Assembly: GCF_020382885.2 (NCBI RefSeq)
Contig: NC_058498.1
Coordinates: forward strand, 8,344,501 to 8,408,500
Direction: 5' to 3'
Origin: Scatophagus argus
Lineage: Eukaryota; Chordata; Actinopteri; Scatophagidae
Length of the DNA: 64,000 bases
Each line of letters opens with the position of its first letter. The first letter of the stretch is position 1. This document shows positions 15,089-36,012 of this stretch, one piece after another. A program made the translations under genes and the position numbers. Below the pieces are notes generated by a model. It ran no database searches, was not told where the DNA came from, and saw only the letters and a program-made list of their open reading frames with translations.

Positions 15089-15120
<32 letters not shown>
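15089..15120. repeat. TA dinucleotide microsatellite
   Basis: A run of alternating T and A with one phase interruption near its left end. It is followed directly by a TG-rich stretch. Confidence 0.85.
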
Positions 15121-15127
<7 letters not shown>

Positions 15128-16569
15128 CCCAACACCAATTGTCCCCAGGAGAGTGAATAAGCTGCTATCTTCTTATATTTCAAGATTGAAAATTTGGCCT
15201 GTGGCCTATGACAAATATCTTAACGAGCATCCCAGCATCTTGTATCAAGGGGTGTCATCCAGTATTTGCATGCGTGCACACAGCATATTTCATGCAAATC
15301 CAACCCTTACTTTTCTGCTGCAGGAACGGCATGGAGACAGGATCGAGATGATCACATGACATCCACTCTTCTGGCTGAGTTAATAACTCACCAAACAAGT
15401 GACAAGCATTAAACAGTGACATTTAAATTGTGAAATGAAAGTGACAGAGGTGACACATAATGTAGTGTGATTAAATAACACCTTTCAGGCACAATACCCA
15501 TTATTTCTTTTTAAAAATAGCCCGTGACAGCATGAGCGACTTAAGTCTCTGAGTGTTCTGCACAATACAAAGTGTGTTAAACTGTGCTTGTGTTAAGACG
15601 CGACGGATACACAATACTGTCTGTGCATGGAAACCCAAACGACTTCCACACACTATACTCATTTTCAGTTGTTGAATGGTTTAACATCCTATCAAATATG
15701 TTTCCTTGAATTAACACCCTGACACTTCCTGAAAGTTCAACAATACCTGCTTTCAGCTTTGTGAGATTTACTGAAAAAATGTTCTGCCAGATGAGAAAAA
15801 ACACTCATATCTGCCTGTACCAAGAAGTAGACTCATATATCATCAGTTATGGCAGAGAATCTACTGACTTTCTTTGCCTGCAAGATCTTTGAGAAGGTAT
15901 CTTTTGATATAAATACCTTGTATACTATTTAATGGTGAAAACTAGACCATAGCACTTGTATTCAATACTATTTATCTACGTCTGTGTCATCTGACACATG
16001 TGCAAAGTCAAATATGTATCTTGCAATTATTGTAGAGCTAATTAACTATAAAAATAGGAGGCTCCAGTATTTCCCAAGCTTACACAGAGCTCCCAGTGGG
16101 GACTACAACATGTCAGAATGCGATTCACCTCCTCATTCAGTGTGATGTGCGTAATGTGAACAATGTTTTTGCTTCTCTTTAACGCTTTGATATAGTTTTA
16201 GAGGACAAAATGAGGTCACACATCAGCATGTCAAGATTTATGACAGACTCTCCACTGGGACTGGAGTCCATCAAGACATAAATTACAATGTATTTCAGGA
16301 AAACAGCTTGATCATGTTTCTCAGAGGAGACCGGCTTGCTTGAAATGGGTCCTATATTGTCCAAACATCTCAGGAGAAGGATAGTAAATGTTGTGATTGC
16401 ATGATTGCCCCATGCACTCTAGACTGTCTTTAAGTAGTCTATGTTTTAGTGGGTTTAAAACTCTGGTTATGTTTGAATGGCTGTCAGGCTATGATCTCCA
16501 ATTGATAATCAAAACTGTCAAATTACGTTCAGTCGCTTTAACACAGCTGAGCTCATACATTTTGAGAGA

Positions 16570-16700
16570 TTAAGAATCAGCTTTTATTGGCAGTATATAT
16601 ATATATTTTTACATACACAGAAATCACACAGGACCAGTGGGCTGCCATGTCAGGCACCCGGGGAGCACTCAGGGGTTTAGGTGCCTTGCTCAAGGGCACG
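16570..16700 (-). mobile_element. Truncated SINE copy, same family as 16866-17131
   Basis: The block at 16635-16700 shares the core 'cacccggggagca' and 'ccttgctcaagggca' with the fuller copy 300 bases to the right, in the same orientation. The left part contains 'gaatcagcttttattggc', the reverse complement of an A-rich tail seen in other fish retroposons, and a TA run. No tRNA-like head is left, so this is an older 5'-truncated copy. Confidence 0.55.
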
Positions 16701-16865
16701 TCAGACCATATTAAGTGTTACCATTTCACATGCTGTACCAGAGTTAGCTTGAAGCTGATTATCATCTACAGGTCACCATCAAAACAAATGCACATTGATG
16801 AAGCAGCAGTAAACAAACTAGACAAACAGGCTAACACACAACAGGGCTTGTATCGCACATTTAAA

Positions 16866-17131
16866 GATTAAGATTAAAGTGACATATTTTGTCATTGGAG
16901 GGAACTCACTCCAACGAAATTTGTTCTCTGCATTTAACCCACCCAAGTGACGTGCACACACACACAGCAAACCCGGGGCAGTGGGCGACCGCGTGCAGCG
17001 CCCGGGGAGCAGTGGGGGTTAGGTACCTTGCTCAAGGGTACCTCAGCCATGGACACCGGGACGGGGAATCGAACCAGCGATCCACCGGTTACGGGTCCGA
17101 CACCCTAACCGCTGATCCACGACTGCCCCAC
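16866..17131 (-). mobile_element. tRNA-derived SINE, near full length
   Basis: Read on the minus strand, the element starts at 17131 with a tRNA-like head. It has a Pol III A box (TGGATCAGCGG, 17109-17119) and a B box (GGTTCGATTCC, 17065-17075). The body contains 'ccttgagcaaggtacc' and 'ctccccgggcgctgc', and the 3' part has 'gtgggttaaatgcagagaac' and an AT-rich end. This layout resembles the AFC/ROn-type SINEs of percomorph fish (from memory). A clear target-site duplication was not found. Confidence 0.7.
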
Positions 17132-18393
17132 ATGTACAATATACATATACCAGTTTCATGTATTTGTATATAAAACAGAGGCAATAAAATGAAGAGTCAG
17201 AGCCAAGTAGCTTTTAACAGATTTTTTAATTTGGCTGCAGTAACTCTTTGTGAAAAGGAAGAAAGTTCAGATATTTTCTGTCACTTGGGACACAATGTTT
17301 TCTCACCAGTGGGTCAAATTTTATGATTTCAGTCTGATGAGGATAAGTGAGCACTCAATCTACAGGCAACACTGCAGTGCGCATGGAAGAACTGCCATGA
17401 AATTCCATCATGCATCATCAAATGTCATGAAACCATAAAGACAAAGACAAAGACTGCCATGAACTATCTCTCAAGCTTAAGCTCCACTGGCTTTGAAAAA
17501 CAAAACAAAAAACAGCACCCTCTTCCTGTTATGTGCTGCACAGCTGTTCAGCTGATTGTACCATATCCATCAACATGAAAACCAGTACATGTACTATATT
17601 TGCCACCAACAGTTTGGGTCAAACTGCCACTAACCTGCTCTTGACCCACATATCCGCTGGGTTTTGCTATGATAGGATGAACATGGGATACTACTGCAAC
17701 GATAGTCACCACAGGGTTAATATAGTCACTAAACACTGTACACTACAGTAACTGAAGTACCATAAAAGATGGTCAATTCATCTAAATGTGCAACAAGACA
17801 ATTTCTCACTGGTGGTATCTGCTGGTGGTTTATAGCTTTTAAAGTATCCATCTCCAAGATGTATGGCATGACCTTAAAACAGTGAAGGTAAACAGCATTT
17901 TTATATTTTATACTGTGCAAAACGAGTAAAACATAAGCTGTTGAACGGTTGCTGAAGTAATAAAAGTCTGTTTTGCGGTGTGAAAACTTCAAGATGCTGA
18001 TTTCATTTTCACACATGCTGGTGTAAACGCTCTGTGTGTCGCACTCCTAAAGGTTCGAGAGCAACATACGTCGGAATCTCTTCAGTATTACTTGTGATTA
18101 AAATCTTAACTGCCACAATCCACGTGATCTACACAGCTGTGTAAAATAATCAGTCAACCCCAGTGTAGCCTGGGTTACAGACAGACATAGACTTTTATCT
18201 GACCAGTTACCGGTCTGTTGACCCTTTCCTTCTCCACTCCAGCAGCGTGGAGAATAACATGGCATAAGCCCCTCAAACTGCTCATTTAGCAGGGCAGAGT
18301 GTTTGTGTCCACATTCCCATTGGAGGGGAGCATCACTATACCAGGAATTCAAATGGGATTGGCAAATGATATTCTGATTGTTTGTGTCACCCT

Positions 18394-18530
18394 GGGGTGG
18401 TGCAGTGGTTAGCACCGCCTCATAGCGAGAGGGTTCCAGGTTTGAATCCCGGTCTGGGCCCTTCTATGTGGAGTTTGCATGTTCTGCCTGTGCCTGCGTG
18501 GGTTTTCTCCGGGTACTCTGCTTGTGGGAA
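18394..18530 (+). mobile_element. Second tRNA-derived SINE family copy, partial
   Basis: It begins 'ggggtggtgcagtggttagc' and carries an A-box-like TGGTTAGCACC (18406-18416) and a B-box-like GGTTTGAATCC (18439-18449). The body includes 'gtggagtttgcatgttctg' and 'gcgtgggttttctccggg'. This is a very common teleost repeat type. The copy lacks its usual 3' part after about 18530. Confidence 0.65.
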
Positions 18531-21439
18531 AATGTGTGAAAAGGAATTTTAAAAAAAACAGATGTAACAGTTAACTGAGTATACTCATATCTATTTTGAT
18601 AACTTGTACAACAGATTATTTTGATTTGAAGTGTGGTGGATTTGCTGCAATCATCAAAGCCTGTTCAAAGACACATTTTTACTATTTGTGCTACGAAGTG
18701 GGACATTTCTGGGTGAAAACCATTGCACATGTCGTATAGTAACTACCACTAGGGGGCTGCTGTTTTCTAACTCTGCTGGAAAAGCCTGTTTTTTTTGTAA
18801 TAATATAACATAAATGTGTAATGTGCTTTTGGCCAAAAACAATTTGCCACAAATCTGATGGACGGTTAAATGTAACCCTTAAAGGCATAACATGCAGGAA
18901 TTCTCTAAAAAAAAAAAAAAATCCCTCTCAATCAGCCCTAGAAGTGTATGGTGGTGTCTGTCCCAACAGAGAGCCTGATGCTTTGAGTTGGTGGCGATTT
19001 GATGATGTGGGAATGAAACTCAACAATCGATCATCTTTCTCCAGAATCACTAACACTTACTGAAATAACATGATGACAAAATGCAACCATATTTAACCCT
19101 ACAACTGTGTTCAGTAATGCCAGACTGTCAGACCTCACGAAACAGCTTAAAACCAATAGCTAAAACTGCAACATACTGATCCAGACTGCACGTTTTTCAT
19201 TACCAAAGACTTACACAACCCAAGCCTTTGTCATAGTTTTTTAGGGTCTCTTTACACAAAGTTTTTCCCTTTTAAAGTTTTACTTTCAAATGACAGTCAT
19301 CTCATTCTTAGCCCAGAGTCAGATTTGTTCTCGAGGATGTGATCAGGATCAGGTTTTTGTTTTGTAGTCATTACTGCTGTAGGGGAAATCTAATGGAATG
19401 TGAATCGAAAAACACAAGGGGACTCTGAACTGACTGATAATGAGAAGAGGGGTTATCTGGCTGACCCGTGGAAGACGTCTTCTGCCCTCCGTCCTCTGAC
19501 TGATGGACATTACATTACTGAAACCTGTGACGAAACAGTTCACATGATAAGTTAACTGGTCTAAAAGTGAGATAAAGTTGTGTGAGAGTGCGACAAAGAC
19601 GTAGTACGATAAAGTGCACGTTGTTTTTCTGAAGAAGATCTACGATAATGTTAGGACATTTAAGAAGGATACTCAACAATGTGTGACAAGAGAAAACTGT
19701 AAATGCTGCAGTGAGTTATTGTAATGATAGAGGACAGTGAAATTGATACTGACATACCAGAAGGGTGACTAACTTCATGTTAGATTTAGCAGTTACTGAG
19801 CAAGCTTTCAAGTTACTGACTAGCAATGCTTAAAATATCAAGAACATTTTAATCCTCAACATTTTCAACCTTTTACAACTGTTTTGTGTTGTTTTATATG
19901 TGAATAAGAATGGGTAATATTCACTTATTTTTTAATCTTTTTCAGCCATTGTCATTGGTGAATGCTAATCCAATACAGAAAAGGAACAACAAAGAAATGC
20001 TTGGGGTTTTATTTTGGACGTTGGAACAGTTTAAAATCCCTGTCTTGACCGTGCAGTGACTTTAAGGTGGTGTGAAGGGTTAGGAACTGTGTAATGTCCT
20101 CCTATGTCCACAGGTATGACAGACATCCCTTCAAAGCACTGCAACTGAAATCACTGCAAATGATGACAGTTAGGTTTCATGCTCCTCTGCCCAAGTAGTT
20201 CTGCAATTCAATACAAACACTGTCCAAAGTGGGACATCTCCTGGAGTTAAACCACAGCAGAATGTTTCTGATGGGCTTTTTGGGGTCTGTGATATGACAC
20301 CGTTTGAGAACCGCAGAAACGGTTTATTATTTTCCATGTCAGAGTGCTGTGGTTGCTGCACAAATGTGAGCTTGTGCAGAAATAAGCATTATTCAAAGGC
20401 AGTGCGAATGAAGAGCGTCGTGTAAGAGCGGTAGGTGGATGAAAACCTGTGATCTGACGAGGACCCTCACCGAGGAGCCGGTCCCACTCACCTAATGGGG
20501 CTGAAGTGGATGATGGGTAACCAGGGCAGAAGGGCTGTGAAGATGATCAGATGATCCATTTTTGACTGTCTTTCTGTCTCATTGTGCAGCGAGTCATTTA
20601 ATACACAAGAAGAAGGGTAAGTGACATTGAAAAATGGAGAATAATTGTTTAGTTTACAGATTTTTGTAGCAAAAAATGTCCATCACAGTTCCCCAAAACA
20701 GTGATTTGAAAAAAAATATAATATCTTGTTTTGTTTGAACAGCAATCCAATGTAATTAAGCTTAGTATCATAAAAAAACAGTGATTTTCAATTCCCCAAT
20801 CCTCATAATTTCTTCAATTATACAAGAATCAATAAAGTCACAGCATTAACTTGCTCAATAGCATTTTACATGATGTTAAGTCTGTTATACTCCTGTAACA
20901 CACTCACAGCCGTCTGCAGTGTCTGCGGTTACGGTGGCCTTATCCCCGCTCATTTCATATAACGCTATGAATACTGGAATATGCCTGCAGTCATCCACGT
21001 ACATACATTGTAAGTACTTTTTCCTTTTCTTAAAGCAGCCCCCACATTAGTTGTGTTTGTAAACAGAGCAAAACAGCAGTGGACTTGAAACAGGTGCTTT
21101 CACAAGACAGCTTGAAAATTTGTGAACAGTAGGCCTCTGTCAAAAAATTAGAGCGATAATGCAAAATTTTCATAAATGTATTAACAAGTGCAGTAAGAGC
21201 ACTTCTTACGTTGCATGTTCCATTTGACAACCTGTTTTAAAAAAATGTTATGCAATTGGAGCAAATGCACATCTGTTAACAAGCTCTGATGCAACGGTCG
21301 TCTTCAGCTGTGAATACTAAAACTCAGAGAGCAGAAAAAAATTAAGAGTGTTCACTCTGCTGCTCATTCTGGGTACCACAGAAATATTAGTCTACTCCAA
21401 ACAGCAAATGATCACTTGATAAGATGATCCCAACTTCAA

Positions 21440-21690
21440 AAACGCTCCCACTGGAAAATCCCCTTATTGGCTTTTGTTACTCGGAGACAGATACTTGTCC
21501 GATATGAAGATACCGCTAGGTGACAGTTAGCTTAGCTTAGCATAAACAGTGGAAAAATGAAGAAACAACTAGCATGACTTTGTCCAAAAGTAACAGTTTG
21601 TTAACAGCATCTCTAAAGCACACTAGTTGTCAACAGATTAGATCATATTTATGTAACATGTAAAAACCAAAGTGTAAAAACAACAGGTTT
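21440..21690 (+). repeat. Dispersed repeat copy 1 (gttagcttagcttagcataaa family)
   Basis: The core 'gttagcttagcttagcataa' at about 21527-21546 is followed by a degenerate 'gactttgtccaaaagtaaca'. Related copies lie at 42590-42850 (opposite strand) and 63265-63480. The family is frequent in spiny-rayed fish genomes; its origin is not clear to me. Confidence 0.55.
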
Positions 21691-22111
21691 GCTTTTTTAC
21701 ATATTGACTTGGCTCTGTTACAACCTCTACTGCTGGTTAAAGGTGAAACAAAATGTCTCCCCAGTCCTCGTTCCTGCATTTTATACTGAACTGGGGCTAA
21801 CGGTACATTAATCCTACCTTAATCAGGCTGTGTAGGACCTAGAGACAGAAACAATATCGAATATCAAAAAAGCAAATGCAACTTTTGATCTCTGAAGAGT
21901 TTTATGTTCACTGTGCAAAAAAAGACCGCGTCATCCACTTTCTCCAACATATCAACCACACGGGGGCAACTATGCACACAAAGCGAACCATTCATTTGCC
22001 ACTGCGTGAATCATCTTCTCTCCAAAGGATCTTGGGCGCCACAGAGCCTTCTCTTGGAATGTTATGTTGACCTATAGTGGAACTCCCGCAGTGTCAGCAC
22101 TTCTGAGCCCG

Positions 22112-22118
22112 ATATAAA
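22112..22118 (+). promoter_or_regulatory. Possible TATA box of gamt
   Basis: ATATAAA lies about 95 bases upstream of the gamt start codon. That would place transcription start near 22142 and leave a short 5' UTR of about 70 bases. The assignment rests on position and motif alone. Confidence 0.35.
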
Positions 22119-22212
22119 CCGCTAACCCCCTACCTTTCACCCTCTTCTGAGTGGTGACAACCGTACACCAGAGCCAAACAACAACCACTGCCTCCTCTGC
22201 AATAAAAACAAC

Positions 22213-25659
<3,447 letters not shown>

Positions 25660-25759
25660 AGTCTGAGGACACCTGCTTTTTTTTTTTTTTTTTACTATAA
25701 TGTGCCTTCTGAAATGACCTTCCTGACCTCCTCATTCTGTTCACTATCTGCCATATTTC

Positions 25760-25765
25760 AATAAA
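25760..25765 (+). terminator. gamt polyadenylation signal
   Basis: A canonical AATAAA 101 bases past the stop codon, following a T-run at 25677-25693. It implies a short 3' UTR of about 120 bases. Confidence 0.7.
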
Positions 25766-25789
25766 TCCAAATCCGTCCAAACTCAGTTC

Positions 25790-28660
25790 ACGAGGTGCCT
25801 TATTTTATCATATATTCTCTTCTCATGTGGTTTCATTTGGAAAAATTTCAGGCTATTTACAGACTAACTTCTTGGTTTGAGTTGAAGTTTTGGTGCCGCA
25901 TTAGTCCATTGATGCATTTTATTCTTCACAGCAGCAAATATGAGACAACAGCAGACCGAAGCCACGTGAAACCACCACAAATACATCTACACCCCACTGA
26001 GCCTCATCTGTTTTAAGTCTTAAATCACCCAGTGTTTTTCTCAGCATGCATATCCCAGTTTCAGACCAAGCAGTAGATGACTTAGTGTGTCATGAACTTC
26101 AGAGTTTATAGTCTCAAGACGTCTTGTCTTTGCTACTCTCACAGTAAAACATTGCAGATTCAGTGTTTATTCCTGTGGGAGCTTGCCTATAAACATGCAA
26201 ACTAGATGCTAAATAGCTCACCAGCATGTATTGTACTTGCTATGGAAAGCATTTGTTCCTAAAATTGGTGAAAATGTCAGAAAACGAAGATGATTAACTG
26301 ACAGAAATCTTCAGTTTTACATATTCCATGATATAGCAGTGAAATGATAATTAGAGTACAGACAATATGCACAACTGTGTGAGTAACTGATATGTCACAC
26401 ACCTTTAATAAGCGTTAAAGGTTCATCTCTCTGCATTCAAACAGTAAGTAAGAGGTTAAACAGCCCACTGAGATGGACACAGACTATTCGTTATGTTTTA
26501 ATTTATGGTCGGAGATAGGAGAGTGTGTTATCTGAACACGTGGGAATGAGTTACCACCTGGCGAGGACGCATTAATCATTAGATGGATGGATGATGCAAC
26601 ACCAGGCTGCGGTCAGGTGGGGAACTGCAGCAGCTGGCAGATCTTAGACACATCAGCATGACAGGAGTTACCAGATGGTTTTAGCTTATTACAGATACAG
26701 TGGAGAATAAGAAGGGATTTTTGTGTTTCTGGAGTAGCACTCTGTTAGTTCATAAGTACTCGGTTCTGTCTCTTTCAGCAAATATGTTAATTAAATAAAA
26801 GAAATTGTAAGACAAAAACAACTTAGGTTACAACTTAGGTGTTCAAAATACTGTATGTCACCATCACGTACTAGTAATACTATCATGTTACTCAAAATAT
26901 CAAGACTGGCCTCTGACATCCAGTATCAGCCAATGCGAGTAAGCCTTCTCCCAGATATTGTAAATACTGTGTACTGATATGACAGCATTTTCCACATCCT
27001 GCTTTAATGTGTGTAGGAATCCCAGTAACTGGTAAACATCATGGAGATGCAGTTTTAAAACACAACCCATCAATCTTTAACCAGTATTTATGGTGATCGT
27101 CGACATGACAGTGTTTCACTTTGATCTTCCTGGTGCCGCGCAGCCGTCACAGCACAAAGCACACACACTGTAATTCAGAGCAACTTAAAGGAAAGAGTGA
27201 CTGAAGTGTCTCACTCAAGAACCCTTCAACAGCACAGAGGACTGTACCCACGACGCTCAAGATGCATCAGAGCACCTCTGCATACATAATTATAGCAGCT
27301 GGTGTCCGCTTCTAACTGAATACACAGAATACTGATTATTGTTCCAAGAAGAAAAGGCAATTCTCACAAAGCTTTTTCAACAGAAATTCACCTCTGAATT
27401 CCTACTTTGGTATTTCGCTCTGTGGGTTTGCAGCAGTGACTTATTATCAAATAACTACAGTTTGTGAATCGCAATCGTTTGCCTTCGGGCACCAGTCGAG
27501 TTGCAGCTTACATCCATGTCTCATTTAATAAATGCACTGAGGACTTTAAAGGAATTTACTAAAATGTTTGATGTGTAGTTCTAGGTGCAAGTTATCACTA
27601 TGTTAAAATGTATGAATTCAGTGAATAATTTCCAGCGAGAGACCTGCTGTCTTCACTTAGAGAATATTTTTACAGAGGACTGAAAGAGAGCTTCATCACA
27701 TGGTGCAAAATCACCTGAAGCCCAAAATCAGCACAACTCACGAGTTTGTGGCGGACTACTGCTGTGTGTCTATTGGTATAACAGTTGCATTCCTTATGAC
27801 TGAGTGTTAATGTGCTTGGCCAATAAAACTGATTCTAACAGAAGACAAAGAAACTAAAAATCCTAAAACACGGATGTTTCACACACAAGATATGTAGAAT
27901 GAGCACAGTTTCAAAGCAGACACCCAAGATTTAGTACCCGTACTTCAGTATCTGAACAAATGTGAAATATGGTCACAATCTGCCTTTTCTGACTTACGCT
28001 GCTGAATTAGCGTTTCAGCAGAAGACAATTGTTGACCTTCGACCACCAAATTCTGCGGACGTTGGCGTCAAATCTGAAGGAATTCTCTCACGGCGTTCCT
28101 GAGATATTGTTTACAAGAAACGGACATACAGCTCAAAACCATAATGCTGCCAGCGAAGGCAACAGCCGGCACAGGGACACAACAATTAACACACAATAAA
28201 AATGCATTGTGCTTCTAACTGCTACTGAGTGGGGACCCAGAGCAGGGAAGGTCAGAGTCGGTGACCACAGGAGCCATCTAGTGGCTTAAACTTGGCTTTA
28301 GCCTTTCCAGGGGAAAGAATGACACACCAGATGCTAAAATAATGTGTTTTCATGTACGCCCAGTTTATTCAAAATAATATGCAATGAGATAATATAGTAT
28401 GACACTCTTATCTTACGGTCATGACTAAGTCAGGGTTCGATATTGTAAAATTAAGCACATCTACTTGAATAAAGATGAATTACAGATTTAAACTGTGGCT
28501 TAAATCCTGACACAAGTGCAAACCTTGAGTAAGATGCTTACGTGTTGCTCCTGTTACATAAACCGTCTCCATACTCTAAAACTGAACTAAAGAAGAAGAA
28601 AAGTGTGTCCGCTGCTGGGTTTGGTTGAAAATAAGCAGCAGTGTACTGTGTGTAAATTAC
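25790..28660. other. Intergenic region between convergent gamt and ndufs7
   Basis: No coding sequence or RNA gene was recognised. Near 27812-27836 the text 'ttggccaataaaactgattc' resembles the tail of a fish retroposon, but no matching body could be delimited. Confidence 0.65.
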
Positions 28661-28669
28661 AACAATGGA

Positions 28670-28675
28670 TTTATT
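28670..28675 (-). terminator. ndufs7 polyadenylation signal
   Basis: AATAAA on the minus strand, about 100 bases past the ndufs7 stop codon. It is the first such signal downstream. Confidence 0.65.
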
Positions 28676-28771
28676 GAGTTCCTGCAGCTCTACATGGAGG
28701 AGGAGCAGCGCCCCAAATGAAACTAGAAATACAGCATTTATATACCAGATAAACACACACTCTTAACACAT

Positions 28772-32801
<4,030 letters not shown>

Positions 32802-32829
32802 CTTTGGGATTCTGGTGACGTCAGACTGC

Positions 32830-35800
32830 TTCCTGTGCTCGTATGAGCTCGTGCTGCAGAGGGCGCTGCTGTAACGTAGACAACCGCTTTAATCCACACC
32901 AAAAGAAGATCAAATGTGGACATACGGTGTCTCCTCACCTGTAACGTAGAGGTTTGTTAGGTAATAAGGTATTTTTTTCTTCTTCTTCTCTGCATGAAGA
33001 TCTAAATGTGTTTCTCAGCGTTGTCCACACAGCCAGGAAGAGAGATTTTGAATCATTCGTTTTTGTGTTAGCTTAATGTATTCACGTTTAGATGTACAGT
33101 AATTAGAGCTGTAAAATGTAGAATGTGAAGTCCCAGAGGAAATAGAGAGGACATCTCAGTGTCATAAAGATGTCTGCAGCCCCAACCACCAACTGAGACA
33201 CTGTGACTAACATCCAGAAAAAGATTGTAAAATGTTCTTAATGTTTGCGTCGTTTTTTTTTTGACATTTATACATTACTTTAATTTCTAAATTTTTTTTT
33301 ATCTCATGCATGAAGGTTTTTCATACACTCAAACTAGCGTACAATATTTATCAATACAAATAGACAGCCTGGACAAAAACGTTTATTTCTGAGTCTTTAT
33401 TATAGTTATTTAGCTCCCCCCAGTGGGGTGACTTTCAAGGTCTGGGAACCGTAATGTGACAGTCTTGTGGTGTATTTCTGAGTATTTCTTTTTCCGAATT
33501 CAAACAGATGTTTAAATAATTATCTACGATGACTAAAGCAAAAAAAAAAAAGCAAACAAACTTAAGTGAACAGTACACACAGCCAGGCACCACAGTCACT
33601 GACACATGGGCAGAGGTGCAGAAGTAGAAAGTGGCTCAGCTATTGGCAGCTGGAGATCAGGATTTATGACTTTAAAGAATAAAACAGGCTGTTTTATTTC
33701 ATGTAATTTATTTTAGAGCCTTTATTGACCGCATCCTCCAGGGATCCAACACGGTGCTTGAGCATATAGCTGACAGTCACTTCCACCAAAATCAAGCATG
33801 AGAATACACCATACAGCACAAGTGAACATGGATACAACTTTGCGGAGAATATTTGTGGCAGCACGAGTTATACTCAAAGTACTCTTTGAAAAGAAATACA
33901 CTTTACTTTCACTTTAGATCTCAGGAATTGAGTTTGTCTGACCCAGATAATTAGATTGGAGCAGCAGCCTGGTTCTACTGGTTGAGCAGCTTTCAAGTCA
34001 TGTGTTGTCAGAACAAACACATTTATTGTTTATAGAAAGAGTACAATATACAAAACCCAAATATAAAAACTCGACTTGTTAAAATTTTGGTCGACTTTGG
34101 TGGTGGTGAAAGTGCCAGATCAAGGTCATAAGTGGACCCTGAACCAGGATTACTTTTTCAAATTTTCAAGGTTAAGAATGAACTTTTCGCGCTGAAATAT
34201 TACTGTTTTGTTTTGTCTTTTATTACAAAGTTAAACTCGATTAGTCAGGCTGCAGTCTTCATTTGTGCATTTAGGTTCACCAGCACAGTGCACAGCAAAG
34301 GCAAGCGTGCGAGCACAATAAAAATAACAAGCACTGTCAGGCCTCTTGAGCAAGGCACTGAATGGAGCGGCTCGGCGGCTGACAGCAGCAGACTGTGGGT
34401 TTTACTGGGCAGCTTCCAGAGGAGAGAACTGATGAAGGTCTTTCCATGAATTGAATGGAATAAATCTTCAAACTGAAAACAGCATCGCACAGCAGCCTGG
34501 CACTGCAGCTAATGGAATATCAGTTAATCAGACAATTATTTTTTGATGAATCATTTAGTCCATAGCAGCAGTCTCAAGCTCAAATTACCTGCAGGCTACT
34601 GGCCAGGTTGAAGACTGAGCAGAGAAAAGAAAACTAAAATTGAGATCAAAAGCTCCAGAACAGCTGTCAAAGCCCCAGTGTTGTTTTGTTTTATTCATTT
34701 TGTTTTACCTTCACAATAATGTCAGATTGTTCTGCTGTATGTCATGTAATTCTGAAAAAAAAGGGCTAATTTTTCCTTGCAGATGAGGCCTGAAGCGGTC
34801 ACATTAAGCTTGATGAAAATGTAATTAGTCAGCCACCTCTCTTTAAAGCGTCTGTCCTACACGTCAACCTTTGTTTCCAGTTTGAAAGCTACTCACAGTA
34901 ATGTCCCCTTCTTTGTTTTAATGCATGTATTTTCTGTTCCCTGTTTGCACTGTTCTTGCCCCTTTATGCATCTCTGACCAAATCAGTTTTCTCTTTTGTA
35001 CAGTAAAGCTAAATTTGATTTAGTTTGATTTGAGAGCTGCTGGCCAAATATGGTGTTACCACATTTCACATTTGGGCACAGCCCACTATACTAACATTAA
35101 ATCTGAAGAAAAATAAATGTTTTTATGACCAGAGTTTGCAAGCTCTAAAATCAAATGATTCAAATAAAGAGAAATACTCCTTTGAACAACAGAGGAAACA
35201 TTGAAATGAGAAAAACTAAATTGAATTACATTGATTTTTGGGCCAGATTTAAAATTCCAAACACGCAGGGAGGTCTGCGTTGTGAGCCAGATCTGGTCCC
35301 CATGGAGGTAAACTGGTCTACAAAATGTCAGATGTGATGACACTGACCTGATAAGCCCAACCTTCAAACTTGATTACTAAGTCTGACCTGCAGGCAGAAA
35401 AACATTATTTCGTACTGGTATTAAACTGGTATGAAAATAGAAATCATATGTGAAAGAAAGACAAGACGGAAAGACTCCTGCATGCTGCCAGTGCTGACTT
35501 TAGTACAGACGCAACATTTCAGACTTAAGGCCAACCGTGCGCAGAAGTAAACCTTTTCTTTCTTCGAATTGGTTAAAACAAATAAATCCTGAGCATCTGA
35601 GGCTGAAAAGTGTTTATTCTGACATGATAAATACCTTGAGGCAAATGAACTGCCTTTAATTAAAGCAATTTGGATAGCTCTTTCATCTATGGCGACTAAG
35701 TGGTCCAAAAAAAAAAACCCATCTTCAGCATCCTGTTTTTGTTTTGGCCTTTTGTTTTTTTTTGTTTTTTTTTTTTTACACCACAAACCGAGCGAGCAAC

Positions 35801-36000
35801 ATCAGCAGCAGTGAGGACGCCAGCAGGGTGGAGATGGTTGACAACCATAGAAACACAGAGAGCATGTTATCACATAATGACAGTCTCAGTGCTGAACACA
35901 CACATATAATGTAGTTTCTCCAGGAATAGCTGCTCAGTCAAAGCAAAAGCAGTCAGTGAAGGGTCTAAAAACTGGAGAAGATGAGAGGATGTTTTTACAA
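32830..36000. other. Intergenic region between ndufs7 5' end and tmem79 3' end
   Basis: Nothing coding is supported. The sequence is AT-rich with T and A homopolymers. A fragment at 34343-34356, 'ctcttgagcaaggc', echoes the SINE core seen near 17 kb but is too short to call. Confidence 0.65.
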
Positions 36001-36006
36001 ATGGCT

Positions 36007-36012
36007 TTTATT
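36007..36012 (-). terminator. Possible tmem79 polyadenylation signal
   Basis: AATAAA on the minus strand about 440 bases past the tmem79 stop codon, the nearest canonical signal. Chosen by position. Confidence 0.45.

Larger units (their letters stand above)
14441..22100. other. Intergenic region between divergent dazap1 and gamt
   Basis: About 7.7 kb separates the 5' ends of two genes that point away from each other. It holds a TA microsatellite, two SINE copies of one family, one SINE of a second family and one dispersed repeat copy. Open frames are all short (under about 105 codons), overlap repeats or lack splice partners. No conserved coding pattern or RNA gene was seen. Confidence 0.7.

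Noticed and set aside
16889-17173. Open frame of 94 codons on the plus strand, and a possible tRNA gene on the minus strand at 17060-17131
   Set aside because: The sequence is a SINE; the tRNA-like part is its head, without a convincing full cloverleaf.
34132-34449. Open frame of 105 codons on the plus strand
   Set aside because: Its sequence has no family resemblance; part of it echoes a SINE core.
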